This document shows positions 17,167 through 26,329 of a stretch of DNA of 64,000 nt, piece after piece. Source of the stretch: Labilithrix luteola (GTDB taxonomy: Bacteria; Myxococcota_A; Polyangia; Polyangiales; Polyangiaceae). Below the pieces are notes generated by a model, which was not told where the DNA came from, made no database searches, and was given only the letters and a program-made list of their open reading frames with translations. Every line of letters starts with the position of its first letter. Positions within the stretch are counted from its first letter, which is position 1. Made by a program: the position numbers and the translations under genes. The stretch lies in the NCBI RefSeq assembly GCF_001263205.1, contig NZ_CP012333.1, positions 3,844,001 through 3,908,000 of the forward strand, given 5' to 3'.

Positions 17167-18168
17167 ATGAAGCTCCCGTCGATCGAGCGGAAGACCTTGG
17201 TCCGTGGCGTCTCCGTGGTTGCGGCGCTGGGCCTTCTCGTCGTGGTCATCGCGGATCGCGGTGAGGCCGCGCGTGCGCTGCGCGTCGTCATGCACGTGCG
17301 TCCAGGTTGGCTCGTGCTCGTCGCGGTTCTCCAGATCGCGTTCTTCTTTCTCACCGCGCGCATGTGGCTCTCGATAGGGAAGCTCCTCCGTGAGCCGACG
17401 TCGTCGCTCGCCGGACTCTTTCGTCTGTCGCTCGCCACGACGTTCGCCGATCTGACCATGCCGACGGGTGGGGTCGCGGGCTACGCGTTCCTCGAGCGAG
17501 GCCTGCGCGCGCGCGGACTGTCCACGATCGGTGCGCCGGAGGTCGCGGCGCTGGAGCTCCTCGGCTTCTACGCCGCGCAGCTTCTCGCCGTCGTCGCGTC
17601 GATGATCGTCTTCGTCGTTCGCGACCAATGGAGTCCGGCTGCCCGCGCCGTTTCGATTGCGGCGCTCGTGGTCGCGCTCGTCACGCCGCTCGTCGTGCTC
17701 ACGGCTTCGACCGCCGTGATTCGACTGCTCCCCGCACGCTTGCGCGAGAAGCGTTTCGTTGCGCACGTCGCCCAGTTGCACGAGGAGCTGGTGGCGACCG
17801 TGCGCCGTGGTCCGCGCTACGTCCTCGTGCCCGCGCTCTACAAGATCGCGATGTACGTCGTGCAAGGGCTTGCCTTCGCGGCATCGTTCGCGGCTTTCGG
17901 TGAGCGTCTGCCCGCGGACGAGGCGGTGGCCATCCACACGGTGGCGACGACCGCCGTGACTGCCACGTTCCTGCCCGGAGGCATCGGCGGGTTCGAAGCC
18001 GCATCGATCATTCTCTCGCGCGCGGCCCACGCCAGCGACGCGGGGGCCCTCTCGGCCGTGCTCTTCTTCCGCGCGCTGACCTTCTGGCTGCCGCTCGTCC
18101 CGGGCGCCATTGCCACCCAGCTCGAGCTTCGCTCCTTCGAAAAGATCGGTCAGCCGTCGAACGCGTAG
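17167..18168 (+). CDS. Lysylphosphatidylglycerol synthase/flippase TM-region family membrane protein
   Basis: Integral inner-membrane protein of 333 residues with about eight hydrophobic segments. It matches the LPG_synthase_TM (UPF0104, YbhN/AglD-like) family by layout and motifs: 'PGWLVLVAVLQIAFFFLTARMW', 'LTMPTGGVAGYAFLERGLRARGL', and 'ATFLPGGIGGFEAASIIL' near the C-terminus, the Pro-Gly-Gly-x-Gly signature. The family includes the flippase half of MprF and proteins of glycolipid or hopanoid metabolism; no lysyl-transferase domain is fused here. The next gene starts 54 bp downstream on the same strand and also encodes a membrane protein. Confidence 0.8.
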   Translation: MKLPSIERKTLVRGVSVVAALGLLVVVIADRGEAARALRVVMHVRPGWLVLVAVLQIAFFFLTARMWLSIGKLLREPTSSLAGLFRLSLATTFADLTMPTGGVAGYAFLERGLRARGLSTIGAPEVAALELLGFYAAQLLAVVASMIVFVVRDQWSPAARAVSIAALVVALVTPLVVLTASTAVIRLLPARLREKRFVAHVAQLHEELVATVRRGPRYVLVPALYKIAMYVVQGLAFAASFAAFGERLPADEAVAIHTVATTAVTATFLPGGIGGFEAASIILSRAAHASDAGALSAVLFFRALTFWLPLVPGAIATQLELRSFEKIGQPSNA

Positions 18169-18222
18169 GCCGGGTGACGGCGCGCACGGCTCCCCGACCT
18201 CGCGCGTGATAACGTTCCGCGC

Positions 18223-19371
18223 GTGACGAGCGGGACCATTCCCCTGACGAGCTCCGCGGAAGCGAGCCCCGTCTCCGATTCGAACGTCGGGCGGTTCGTC
18301 GAGTTCCTGCTCGTCGGCGGCGCGACGCTCGTTCTCTTCCCGCTGTCGTGGATCGTGCGGAAGGTCGTCGGGCTCGATCCCTCCGAGCTCGCCATCGGCT
18401 TTCTCACGTTCTACGCGGCGTACGTCGTCAACGACCCGCACTTCACCGTCACGTACTTCCTCTTCTACAAAGATGCGCGGCGCCGGGCTTTCGATCCCAG
18501 CGTGCCGCTCGCATCGCGCGTTCGTTGGGTCGTGGCCGGTGTTCTCGTGCCTGCCGCGCTCTTCGCGTGGGCGGCGACTGCGCTCGCTCTCGGTTCGGCG
18601 CAGGGCCTCGGGTGGATGGCCCAGGCGATGTTCTTGCTCGTCGGCTGGCACTACGTGAAGCAGGGCTTCGGCGTCGTCACCGTGCTCTCGTCACGTCATG
18701 GTGTGCGCGTGGGCGATCGCGAGAGGCTCGCCATTCTCGCGCACTGCTTTGCCGGCTGGGCCTATGCGTGGGCGAACCCGGCCATGCCTGCGGGCGAGTT
18801 CGAGGAGAAGGGCGTCGTCTACTGGGCGCCCGCGCATCCGCGCTGGTTCGAGCTGTCGGCGCTTGCGGTGCTCGTGGCGAGCTCGGTGTGGCTCGTCGTG
18901 ACGCTCGTGACCGAAGCGAAGAAGCGAGGTCGCTTCCTTCCGCTCGCGCCGCTCGGCGGGTTCTTGATCACGGTCTGGGCGTGGACCATCTATTCGAGCA
19001 TCGACCCGCTCGTGCGGTACGTGATCCCCGCGCTCCACTCGATTCAGTACCTGTATTTCGTCTGGCTGATGAAACGCAACGAGGCCCGCGCGCAAGAAGG
19101 GCCGCCCTCGTTCGGGCGTCCCGTCGCGGTTCGCGTGGGCGGACTCGCGGTGGGAGCGCTCGTACTGGGCTGGCTCCTCTTCCATGGCGTGCCAGGCTTC
19201 TTGGACGGGGCGTTCGTCCCGCGACCCAGGCGCAACGTCATCGTCGGGCCTTTGGGCGAAACCCCGTTTTTCGCGGCGTTCTACGTGTTCGTGAACATCC
19301 ATCACTACTTCATGGATCACGTCGTATGGCGCCGGGACAATCCGGACACGGCCTACCTGCGCGGGGCGTGA
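18223..19371 (+). CDS. Multi-pass membrane protein of unknown function
   Basis: Protein of 382 residues, GTG start at 18223, with about eight to nine hydrophobic segments (for example 'FVEFLLVGGATLVLFPLSWIV' near 26, 'AMFLLVGWHYVKQGFG' near 135, 'VGGLAVGALVLGWLLF' near 307). Conserved-looking polar residues lie in or next to the membrane: 'NDPHFTVTYFLFYKD', 'GWHYVKQGFGV', 'LHSIQYLYFVW' and 'NIHHYFMDHVVWR'. The recurring His residues at membrane borders suggest a metal or haem site, or a membrane-bound enzyme. Homologues seem to be mostly uncharacterised; I do not assign a function. Probably co-transcribed with the LPG-flippase-like gene. Confidence 0.65.
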   Translation: MTSGTIPLTSSAEASPVSDSNVGRFVEFLLVGGATLVLFPLSWIVRKVVGLDPSELAIGFLTFYAAYVVNDPHFTVTYFLFYKDARRRAFDPSVPLASRVRWVVAGVLVPAALFAWAATALALGSAQGLGWMAQAMFLLVGWHYVKQGFGVVTVLSSRHGVRVGDRERLAILAHCFAGWAYAWANPAMPAGEFEEKGVVYWAPAHPRWFELSALAVLVASSVWLVVTLVTEAKKRGRFLPLAPLGGFLITVWAWTIYSSIDPLVRYVIPALHSIQYLYFVWLMKRNEARAQEGPPSFGRPVAVRVGGLAVGALVLGWLLFHGVPGFLDGAFVPRPRRNVIVGPLGETPFFAAFYVFVNIHHYFMDHVVWRRDNPDTAYLRGA

Positions 19372-19407
19372 ACGCGTCACGCACTCACCTTGCTCGCGCG
19401 CCTCGAG

Positions 19408-19848
19408 TCAGGCTAGGGCGAGCTCCTTCGCGCGACCCCAAGCGACGAACGCGGCGAGACCACCGAGCATCACGTTGTTGGGGATCATCGCCACCTCGGC
19501 GCGCGAGAGGTGGTACATCGCGGCGAGCACCATGACCGTCATCAGCCCGAGCGCCGCGGCGATCGTCACGCGCGGATTCACGCGGCTCAGCATCGGCTCG
19601 AGGGCGATAGCCGCCGCCACCTCGGCGAGCGCGATGAAGACGATGAGTCCGCCCGGCAGGTTCATCGCTTGCGCGAGCACGTGGTTGGGGATCGCGAGCT
19701 TCAGCAAGCCGGCGATCGCGAACACGGCGACCAGGGCCACCTGCGCAGTGTCGAGCGCCGCGTGCAACGCCTTGCGCGAGGTCGTCGCGGTCTTCGTTGC
19801 CGTACGTGCCATCGTCGCCGCCTTGGGGAACATCTTCGTGCCGTTCAT
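19408..19848 (-). CDS. DoxX-like small membrane protein
   Basis: Protein of 146 residues with four predicted membrane helices. Helix one is 'AALDTAQVALVAVFAIAGLLKL', followed by 'IPNHVLAQAMNLPGGLIVFIALAEVAAAIAL', then 'VTIAAALGLMTVMVLAAMYHL' and 'NNVMLGGLAAFVAWG'. The 'F..aG..Kl' at the end of helix one and the 'A..E...ai.L' in helix two are DoxX/DoxD-like features. Members are linked to quinone or sulfur redox chemistry, but most have no defined role. The N-terminus carries a Thr/Lys/Ala-rich leader of about 27 residues, and an inner ATG at 19812 would remove part of it. Transcribed divergently from the acetyltransferase gene. Confidence 0.7.
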   Translation of the reverse strand: MNGTKMFPKAATMARTATKTATTSRKALHAALDTAQVALVAVFAIAGLLKLAIPNHVLAQAMNLPGGLIVFIALAEVAAAIALEPMLSRVNPRVTIAAALGLMTVMVLAAMYHLSRAEVAMIPNNVMLGGLAAFVAWGRAKELALA

Positions 19849-20007
19849 GACTTCCTCCGAAGAGAGGGAATTCGAGGGGGCGTCTCCGCCACACCTCGAA
19901 TCTGGCTCCGAACAGCGCCTTGGGACAGTCGGTAATTTTGAGCCAGACTGTTCTCGTTATTGCAACAATAGGATGAGAGCCCTCACCGCCTCGCGCCTCC
20001 TCGAATC

Positions 20008-20499
20008 ATGCGCATGAATCCCATCGTCGTCATCGAGCCCATGGTCCCTGCCGATCTCGACGCTGCCGTCGGCATCGACGTATCGGCGTTCAAGCCCAGC
20101 GAGCTCGGTGCGGGCTCCCAGGACGTGCGGGCACTCCGGGAGAAGCAGCTGACCGAAGAGCTCTCACGTCCGTTCGCGCGCGTGCGCGTGGCGCGCGGCG
20201 ATGGAGGTGTGGTCCTCGGCTACCTGCTGTCGTGGCACGTGGTCGACGAGGTTCAGCTTCTGAACGTTGCCGTCGCCACGGCGGCTCGCCGCCAAGGAAT
20301 CGGGCGCGCCCTCATGAACGATCTCCTCGAGCACGCGCGCGCGAGCGGTGCCGCGAAGATTCTCCTCGAAGTGCGCGCGAGCAACGCCGCGGCCATCGCC
20401 CTCTACGAATCGCTCGGATTTTCGACGTTCAACGTCCGATCGGGCTACTACGCCGACGGCGAAGACGCGGCAGAGATGATGCTCACCATGGCTGCTTGA
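20008..20499 (+). CDS. GNAT-family N-acetyltransferase (RimI-like)
   Basis: Protein of 163 residues, close to the usual length of RimI. The acetyl-CoA-binding signature is clear: 'LLNVAVATAARRQGIGRALMNDLLEHA' includes Arg-Arg-x-Gly-x-Gly/Ala. It is followed by 'ILLEVRASNAAAIALYESLGF', the typical 'LEVR.sN..A..lYe..GF' motif of RimI, and then 'VRSGYYADGEDAAEMM', equivalent to 'R..YY....EDA..M'. This pattern is characteristic of the N-alpha-acetyltransferase for ribosomal protein S18, although relaxed-specificity paralogues share it. No tsaB/tsaD neighbours are present, so the symbol rimI is withheld. Two alternative ATGs occur at 20008 and 20014. Confidence 0.85.
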   Translation: MRMNPIVVIEPMVPADLDAAVGIDVSAFKPSELGAGSQDVRALREKQLTEELSRPFARVRVARGDGGVVLGYLLSWHVVDEVQLLNVAVATAARRQGIGRALMNDLLEHARASGAAKILLEVRASNAAAIALYESLGFSTFNVRSGYYADGEDAAEMMLTMAA

Positions 20500-20564
20500 G
20501 CTTCGCGTCACCCGACGCAACCTGCAGCCCGCGGCGGGCGCTTTCCGCTACCGTGTTGATCGAC

Positions 20565-23372
20565 ATGCGGCGCCTTGCTCCCTCGACGCTTGCCCTCGCT
20601 ATCGTTCTCGCGGCCGGTGCACTCGACGCTCAGCCCTCGCCCACCGCTTCGGGGCCACTCGCCAGCGGGCAGAAGGCGCTTGCGGCGTCCGACTACGCGA
20701 AGGCCGAGGAGGAGCTCGCGCAGGTCAAAGGGGCAGGGGAGCCCGAAGCGAAGCTCGCCCTGGCACGCGCGTCGTTCGAGCAGGGCAAGTTCGATGCTGC
20801 CGACAAATACGCGCAGCAGGCGGCCGCGTCGGCGGCTCACAAGACGAAGGCCATCGTCCTTCGCGCCGAGATCCTCGCCGCCCAAGGCAAGATGCGCGAG
20901 GCGATCGCGCTGCTCGACGGCGTGAAGAACAGCGGGAAGGGCGAGGCCGTCCGTCGTGCACGCCTCATGCTCGCCGAGTACCTGATCACGACGGGCAAGC
21001 GGAACGACGCCGACGATCCGCTCCACAAGGTGATCGAGGACTACAACGACAACTCGATCACCAACCAAGACGCCGAAGGTCTGGCGCAGGTCGGTCGTGC
21101 GGCCTTCCTCCTTCGTAGCCCCAAAGACGCGAATCAAGCGTTCAAGGAGAGCGAGCGCGTCGACAAGAAGCGCGTCGAGACGAACCTCTGGGCCGCCGAG
21201 CTGTTCCTCGACAAGTACGATCCCGGACACGCCGCGGAGGAGTTGAAAGACGCCCTCGCGGTCGCGCCGAAGCGCGCCGACGCGCTCGTGGCCATGGCGC
21301 GCGTGAAGCTCGATCAGACGCTCGATTTCGACGACGCCGAGAAGCTCCTCAAAGAAGCCCTCGCCGTGAACCCCAAACACACGGGGGCCTTCGCCGTTCG
21401 GGCGGGCATCGCCCTGCGCGACATGGACATCAAGGGGGCGGACAAGGCCATCGCCGAGGGCCTCGCCATCAACCCGAACCACCTCGAGCTCCTCAGCCTC
21501 AAGGCGGCTGCGCGCTTCCTCGACGACGACACGAAGGGCTTCGAGTCCGCGAAGAAGGAGGTCTTCGCGAAGAACTCGCAGTACTCGCGCTTCTACGCCA
21601 TCGTCGGCGAGTATGCCGAGTGGGAGCACCGCTACGACGACATCGTCGCGATGATGAAAGAGGCGACGAAGATCGATCCCGACGACGGAAAGGCCTGGGC
21701 GGATCTCGGTCTCACGCAGATGCGGAGTGGCAACGAGACCCAAGGCCTCGCCGACATCCAGAAGGCCTGGTCGAAGGACAAGTTCAACGTGCGCGTCTTC
21801 AACACGTTGAACATGTACGAGCAGGACATCCCGAATCAGTACGAGACGGTGCCCGACGGCGTCTTCAAGGTCCGGTACGTCAAGGAAGAGCGCGCCGTGA
21901 TGGAGCGCTACGTGCCGCGCATGCTCGGAGAAGCGTGGGCCTCGATGAAGGCCCGCTACGGCTTCGTGCCCACCGTACCGGTGCAGGTCGAGATGTACGG
22001 CTCACGCCAGCACTTCAGCGTGCGCACGAGCGGCCTGCCGAACATCGGCATCCAGGGCGTCTGCTTCGGGCGCGTCGTGGCGGCCATCAGCCCGAACGCC
22101 GAGCCGTTCAACTGGGGCAACGTGCTCTGGCACGAGCTCGGACACGTCTTCGCGATCCAGCTCTCGAAGAACCACGTCCCGCGTTGGTTCACCGAGGGCC
22201 TCAGCGAATACGAGACCATCGCGCGAAGGCCCGAGTGGGCCCGCGAGCTCGACCCCGAGCTCTATCAGGCCCTGAACAACAACAAGCTGCCCGGTGCGGT
22301 CGACATGAACCGCGCCTTCACGCACGCCGAAGACGCGAACGACGTCACCATCGCCTACTACGCGGCGAGCCAGATGCTCGTCTGGACCGTCGAGCGCTTC
22401 GGCATGAACCACGTGGTGCAGGCGCTGAAGCTGTGGGGCGAAGGGAAGAAGACGCCGGACGTCATCAAGAGCGCGTTCGGTGTGACGCCCGAGGAATACG
22501 ACTCGGGCTATCGCACCTGGCAGCTGGCGCGCCTCTCTCGCTACAAGAACCAGTATCTCTTCACGCGCAAGCCGAAGGAGCTCGAGGAGGCCAAGAAGGC
22601 GCTCGCCCAGGCTCCGAACGATGCTTCCGCGCACGTCGACATGGCCATCTCGCTTGTGCGAAGCAAGAAGGGAGGCGAGGCGAAGAAGGAGATCGACGCG
22701 GCGCTCTCGATCGACCCCAAGAACGCCGATGCTCACTTCGTGGCCGCCAAGCTCGCGACCGGCGAGAAGGATCTCGACGGGGCGCGCCGTCACCTCGACA
22801 CGATGCGCGGGATCGGTGCGGACGGGTACGCCATCCACTCGCTTCTGGCCGACATCGCCGAGGCGCAGAACGACGATGCGCGCCTTCGTTACCACTTCGA
22901 GGCGGCGTATCGCTTCGACCCGAGCCAGTCCGACCCGCTCAAGGGACTCTACGACCTGGCGCTCAAGGAAAAACGCGAGGGCGACGCACTCGACATCCTG
23001 CGCAAGCTCGCTCCGCTCGAGCAGCACGATCGGAAGATCTGGCGAACACTCCTCGAGAAGTTGGTCGCGCAAAAGCAGTGGGACGAGGCGCGCCGCGTCG
23101 GCGAGGGCGCGATCTTCGTCGACATCATGGGCGGTCAGACGCACGTGCTCTACGCGCGCGCGCTCGCGGCATCGAACGCACACGACAAGGCCGCGAGCGA
23201 GCTCGAGACGGCGCTGCTGTGCAAGATGAAGCCGAACGACCTCGCCACGGCCCACGCCCTGCTCGCCCAGGAGCTGGTCGTTCTGAAGCGCGGCGCAGAA
23301 GCCAAGTCTCATCTCGACGAAGCGCTCAAACTCGATCCGCAGAACGCCGAAGCCAAGGGTGTGAAGCTCTAA
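20565..23372 (+). CDS. Exported TPR protein with a central peptidase-MA-like zinc protease domain
   Basis: Protein of 935 residues from the ATG at 20565, which gives a clean signal peptide ('LALAIVLAAGALDAQP'). The N-terminal about 430 residues are TPR repeats ('ALAVAPKRADALVAMARVKL', 'ALAVNPKHTGAFAVRAGIAL'). A metalloprotease domain follows with the zinc motif His523-Glu-Leu-Gly-His527 and, further on, 'PRWFTEGLSEYE', supplying the Glu ligand of a gluzincin (Peptidase_MA family). More TPR repeats make up the last about 280 residues. The probable location is the periplasm or cell surface. TPRs would recruit partners or substrates. Codon use and GC resemble the neighbours. The adenosine deaminase gene starts 60 bp later. 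Confidence 0.85.
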   Translation: MRRLAPSTLALAIVLAAGALDAQPSPTASGPLASGQKALAASDYAKAEEELAQVKGAGEPEAKLALARASFEQGKFDAADKYAQQAAASAAHKTKAIVLRAEILAAQGKMREAIALLDGVKNSGKGEAVRRARLMLAEYLITTGKRNDADDPLHKVIEDYNDNSITNQDAEGLAQVGRAAFLLRSPKDANQAFKESERVDKKRVETNLWAAELFLDKYDPGHAAEELKDALAVAPKRADALVAMARVKLDQTLDFDDAEKLLKEALAVNPKHTGAFAVRAGIALRDMDIKGADKAIAEGLAINPNHLELLSLKAAARFLDDDTKGFESAKKEVFAKNSQYSRFYAIVGEYAEWEHRYDDIVAMMKEATKIDPDDGKAWADLGLTQMRSGNETQGLADIQKAWSKDKFNVRVFNTLNMYEQDIPNQYETVPDGVFKVRYVKEERAVMERYVPRMLGEAWASMKARYGFVPTVPVQVEMYGSRQHFSVRTSGLPNIGIQGVCFGRVVAAISPNAEPFNWGNVLWHELGHVFAIQLSKNHVPRWFTEGLSEYETIARRPEWARELDPELYQALNNNKLPGAVDMNRAFTHAEDANDVTIAYYAASQMLVWTVERFGMNHVVQALKLWGEGKKTPDVIKSAFGVTPEEYDSGYRTWQLARLSRYKNQYLFTRKPKELEEAKKALAQAPNDASAHVDMAISLVRSKKGGEAKKEIDAALSIDPKNADAHFVAAKLATGEKDLDGARRHLDTMRGIGADGYAIHSLLADIAEAQNDDARLRYHFEAAYRFDPSQSDPLKGLYDLALKEKREGDALDILRKLAPLEQHDRKIWRTLLEKLVAQKQWDEARRVGEGAIFVDIMGGQTHVLYARALAASNAHDKAASELETALLCKMKPNDLATAHALLAQELVVLKRGAEAKSHLDEALKLDPQNAEAKGVKL

Positions 23373-23432
23373 CGCGTTCGGTCGAGCCACCCGTTCAGTA
23401 CGAGAGCTCAACGGTGTGTGGTACCTACGGGC

Positions 23433-24572
23433 ATGCCGCACACGATCCCGCTCGAAGTCATCGAGAAGCTCCCCAAGACCGATCTCCACGTCCACCTGGA
23501 CGGCTCGCTGCGGCTCTCGACGATCCTCGCGCTCGCGGACAAGCAGCGCGTCGAGCTGCCCGCGCGTGACGAAGACGGCCTGCGAAAGCACATGAATCTC
23601 GGCCAGAACTGCGGTTCGCTGGTCGAGTACCTGAAGGCCTTCGACGTCACGCTGCGCGTCCTGCAGACGGCCGACGCCCTCACGCGCACGGCCTACGAGC
23701 TCGCCGAAGACGCCGCGCGCGAGAACGTTCGCTACATGGAAGTGCGTTACTCGCCGATGCTCCACACGCGTCGCGGGCTCAAGCTCACCGCGGTCGTCGA
23801 GGCGGTTCTCGAAGGCCTCCGCGCGGCACACGACAAGTACGGCATCGAGTCGGCGGTCATCCTCTGCGGGATCCGCAACGTCTCGCCGGAGAGCTCACTC
23901 GAGATGGCGGAGCTCGCGGTGGCCTACAAAAACCGCGGCGTCGTCGGTTTCGACCTCGCCGGCGCGGAGTACGACCACCCGGCGAAGCACCATCGCGCGG
24001 CGTTCCAGCTCGTTCGCGACAACAACATCAACGTCACGATCCACGCCGGCGAGGCCTACGGCCCCGAGTCGATCCACCAGGCCATCCACGTCTGCGGAGC
24101 ACACCGCATCGGTCATGGCTGCCGCCTCCGCGAAGACGGCGACCTGCTCCACTACGTCAACGACCACCGCATCGCGCTCGAGTGCTGCCCGTCGTCGAAC
24201 GTGCAGACGGGCGCGATTCGCGACCTCGCGAGCCACCCCATCAAGCTTTACAAGAACCTTGGCTTGCGGGTGACGGTCAACACGGACAACCGCCTCGTCA
24301 CCGACACCACCGTCTCCAAGGAGCTGTGGCTCTGCAGCAAGGAGCTCGGCTTCACCATGGCCGACTTGAAGGCCGTCATTCTCTCCGGCTTCAAGAGCGC
24401 GTTCTTGCCGTTCCACGTCAAGCAGCAGTACCTGCGTCGTGTGAGCGAGGAGCTCAAGGCGTTCCCCGACCACGCACACGACGCGCCTCCCGCTCCCGTA
24501 TCGTCGGCCGTGACCGCGCAGCAGCCGGCCGCGCAGGGCGCGCAGACGATTCAGATCGTCGCGAAGGCCTGA
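23433..24572 (+). CDS. add: Adenosine deaminase family protein
   Basis: Protein of 379 residues catalysing hydrolytic deamination of adenosine or a related purine in the cytosol. Zinc and catalytic motifs of the family are present: 'KTDLHVHLDGSL' (two His), 'VTIHAGEAYGPESI' (His and catalytic Glu), 'HRIGHGCRL' (catalytic His), and 'VTVNTDNRLVTDT' (metal Asp). The last reads Asn-Thr-Asp-Asn where classical enzymes have Thr-Asp-Asp-Pro, placing it among the diverged bacterial members. A GTG at 23418 in the same frame is an alternative start. The C-terminal about 30 residues are a Pro/Ala/Gln-rich tail not typical of the enzyme. Confidence 0.88.
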   Translation: MPHTIPLEVIEKLPKTDLHVHLDGSLRLSTILALADKQRVELPARDEDGLRKHMNLGQNCGSLVEYLKAFDVTLRVLQTADALTRTAYELAEDAARENVRYMEVRYSPMLHTRRGLKLTAVVEAVLEGLRAAHDKYGIESAVILCGIRNVSPESSLEMAELAVAYKNRGVVGFDLAGAEYDHPAKHHRAAFQLVRDNNINVTIHAGEAYGPESIHQAIHVCGAHRIGHGCRLREDGDLLHYVNDHRIALECCPSSNVQTGAIRDLASHPIKLYKNLGLRVTVNTDNRLVTDTTVSKELWLCSKELGFTMADLKAVILSGFKSAFLPFHVKQQYLRRVSEELKAFPDHAHDAPPAPVSSAVTAQQPAAQGAQTIQIVAKA

Positions 24573-24651
24573 GCGTCGCTCCTATGAGCGCGGCGCGTGG
24601 GCTCGAAGAGCGGGACTGCTCTCGAGTGCCCACCGCCGCGCCGCTCGCGCC

Positions 24652-25647
24652 TCACCGTCCTGGGTCGATCCAGCGCAGGTGGTTCTCCGCGTAACGTTCG
24701 CCGGAGACCTTGCCCGCGAAGATCTCGTCGAGTCGTGCGAGCTCCGCCGAGGTCAGCTTCACGGCGTCGGCTCCGAAGTTCTCTTCGAGGCGACCACGGT
24801 TCGTCGTGCCGGGAATCGGTACGATGTCATCGTCGAGTTGGAGAAGCCAAGCGAGTGCGACCTGCGCCGGCGTAGCGCCGCGGGCCGTCGCGAGGGCGCG
24901 GACCATGTCGGCGAGTTGCATGTTCTTGTCGTAGTTGTCGCCTTGGAAGCGCGGATCGCCGAATGAGCGATAGTCACCCGCGCCATACTCGTCCGCGCGC
25001 TTGGCCGTGCCGGTGAGGAAGCCCCGACCGAGCGGCGAGAATGGAACGAGTCCGATCCCGAGCTCGTGCAGGACGGGCCTCACGTTCGCATCGAGACCGC
25101 GCTCCCACAGCGAATACTCGCTTTGCAACGCCGACACGGGCTGTACGGCGTGCGCACGACGAATCGTCTCGGGGCCCGCTTCCGAGAGGCCGAAATAGCG
25201 AACCTTGCCTTCGGCGATGAGATCGCGGACGGCGCCGGCCACGTCCTCGATGGGCACGTTCGGGTCGACGCGGTGTTGGTAGAGAAGGTCGATGTGATCG
25301 GTTCGGAGTCGTTCGAGCGACGCGTGGACGACGTCGCGAATGTGCGAAGGCCGACTGTCGAGACCGACCAACTTGCCATCGCCGAAGACCCATCCGAACT
25401 TGGTCGCGATGGTCACGCGATCGCGTCGACCCTCGAACGCACGGCCGAGCAACTCTTCGTTCTTGAACGGACCATAGGCCTCGGCGGTGTCGAAGAACGT
25501 GCACCCGAGCTCGATGGCTCGATCGAGCGTGGCGAGCGATTCGTGCTCGTCGCGAACCGTGCCATAGGCGTGACTCATGCCCATGCAGCCGAGGCCGAGA
25601 GACGATACCTCGAGGCCCTGCCGGCCGAGTTTTCGTGTCGAAAGCAT
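24652..25647 (-). CDS. Aldo/keto reductase
   Basis: NADPH-dependent oxidoreductase of 331 residues with a TIM-barrel fold. The start at 25647 is fixed by GAGGAG five bases upstream; the open frame extends further but without coding character. Family motifs: 'RKLGRQGLEVSSLGLGCMGMS', 'FDTAEAYGPFKNEELLGRAF' with catalytic Asp and Tyr, 'VTIATKFGW' with Lys, 'DLLYQHRVDPNVPIED' with the substrate-site His, and 'PIPGTTNRGRLEENF' for NADPH binding. It is closest in pattern to the YajO/AKR13-like group that acts on aldehydes or quinones. Convergent with the deaminase gene. Confidence 0.9.
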   Translation of the reverse strand: MLSTRKLGRQGLEVSSLGLGCMGMSHAYGTVRDEHESLATLDRAIELGCTFFDTAEAYGPFKNEELLGRAFEGRRDRVTIATKFGWVFGDGKLVGLDSRPSHIRDVVHASLERLRTDHIDLLYQHRVDPNVPIEDVAGAVRDLIAEGKVRYFGLSEAGPETIRRAHAVQPVSALQSEYSLWERGLDANVRPVLHELGIGLVPFSPLGRGFLTGTAKRADEYGAGDYRSFGDPRFQGDNYDKNMQLADMVRALATARGATPAQVALAWLLQLDDDIVPIPGTTNRGRLEENFGADAVKLTSAELARLDEIFAGKVSGERYAENHLRWIDPGR

Positions 25648-26329
25648 GGCAACTCCTCGCGTGCGCGCCCGTGGACTCGTCGGGCGCGCTGGTGTCCGAT
25701 GCTGCGCGCGGTTGATGGGTGCGCGACGTACGCACGAAAGTTCGTCAGGCTCGCCCCATGGCGACGAGTGCGCCTGCGCGAGGCGCGGGATCGCCATTTC
25801 GAACTTCGTCCGCTTTGGACGACCAGGATGCCCGGGGGCGGAGCATCGGCCCGTGATGACCGGTGCGATCGCGACGACGACGAGGCGGCGGCGGGGGGCC
25901 GCGCGAGGGGATCCGTCGCCACATGACGTTTTGTTCATAAACTCACGGCGATTCCGCGGGCCGGGTCTCCCTCGCGCCTCAGCGCTGCGTTGGTTGTGGA
26001 CGAGCCGCGATCGTGGGCTCGAGCAGCGGGTGCTGGCGCTTCGGAAACGTTTGCTGCTGAGCTTGATATTTCGAAGCAATCACCGAAACTTGGTCGCCAA
26101 GCCGGACCGGGGCCTTAACACCCCAATCCGGCGGGTGGGAGCGATTTTGCCGAGGACTTCTTCCCCGGGAAGAAATCCACTAAGAAGGCCGTTCCCGCGG
26201 CGGCCAAACGCCTGGGATCTGGGTGGGAGCTCGAGAATCCTTTAGGGTTCTTGGGTTTACACGTAGCTCTCGAATGCTCTGTCACCAGTCACACAAGCAC
26301 TCGAAACACAGACTTTCTTCGGAGGTCGG
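25648..26329. promoter_or_regulatory. Long upstream region with several dyad symmetries ahead of the ABC operon
   Basis: About 680 bp without a convincing gene. Visible structure includes the palindrome CTTGG-TCG-CCAAG at 26089-26101, a larger imperfect stem at 26101-26132 (GCCGGA...TCCGGC enclosing GGGG...CCCC), and the 17-bp palindrome TTCTTCCC-C-GGGAAGAA at 26158-26174. The ribosome binding site GGAGG sits four bases before the ATPase start. These elements could be operators, or a structured 5' leader of the ABC operon; no known riboswitch class is recognised. Confidence 0.5.
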
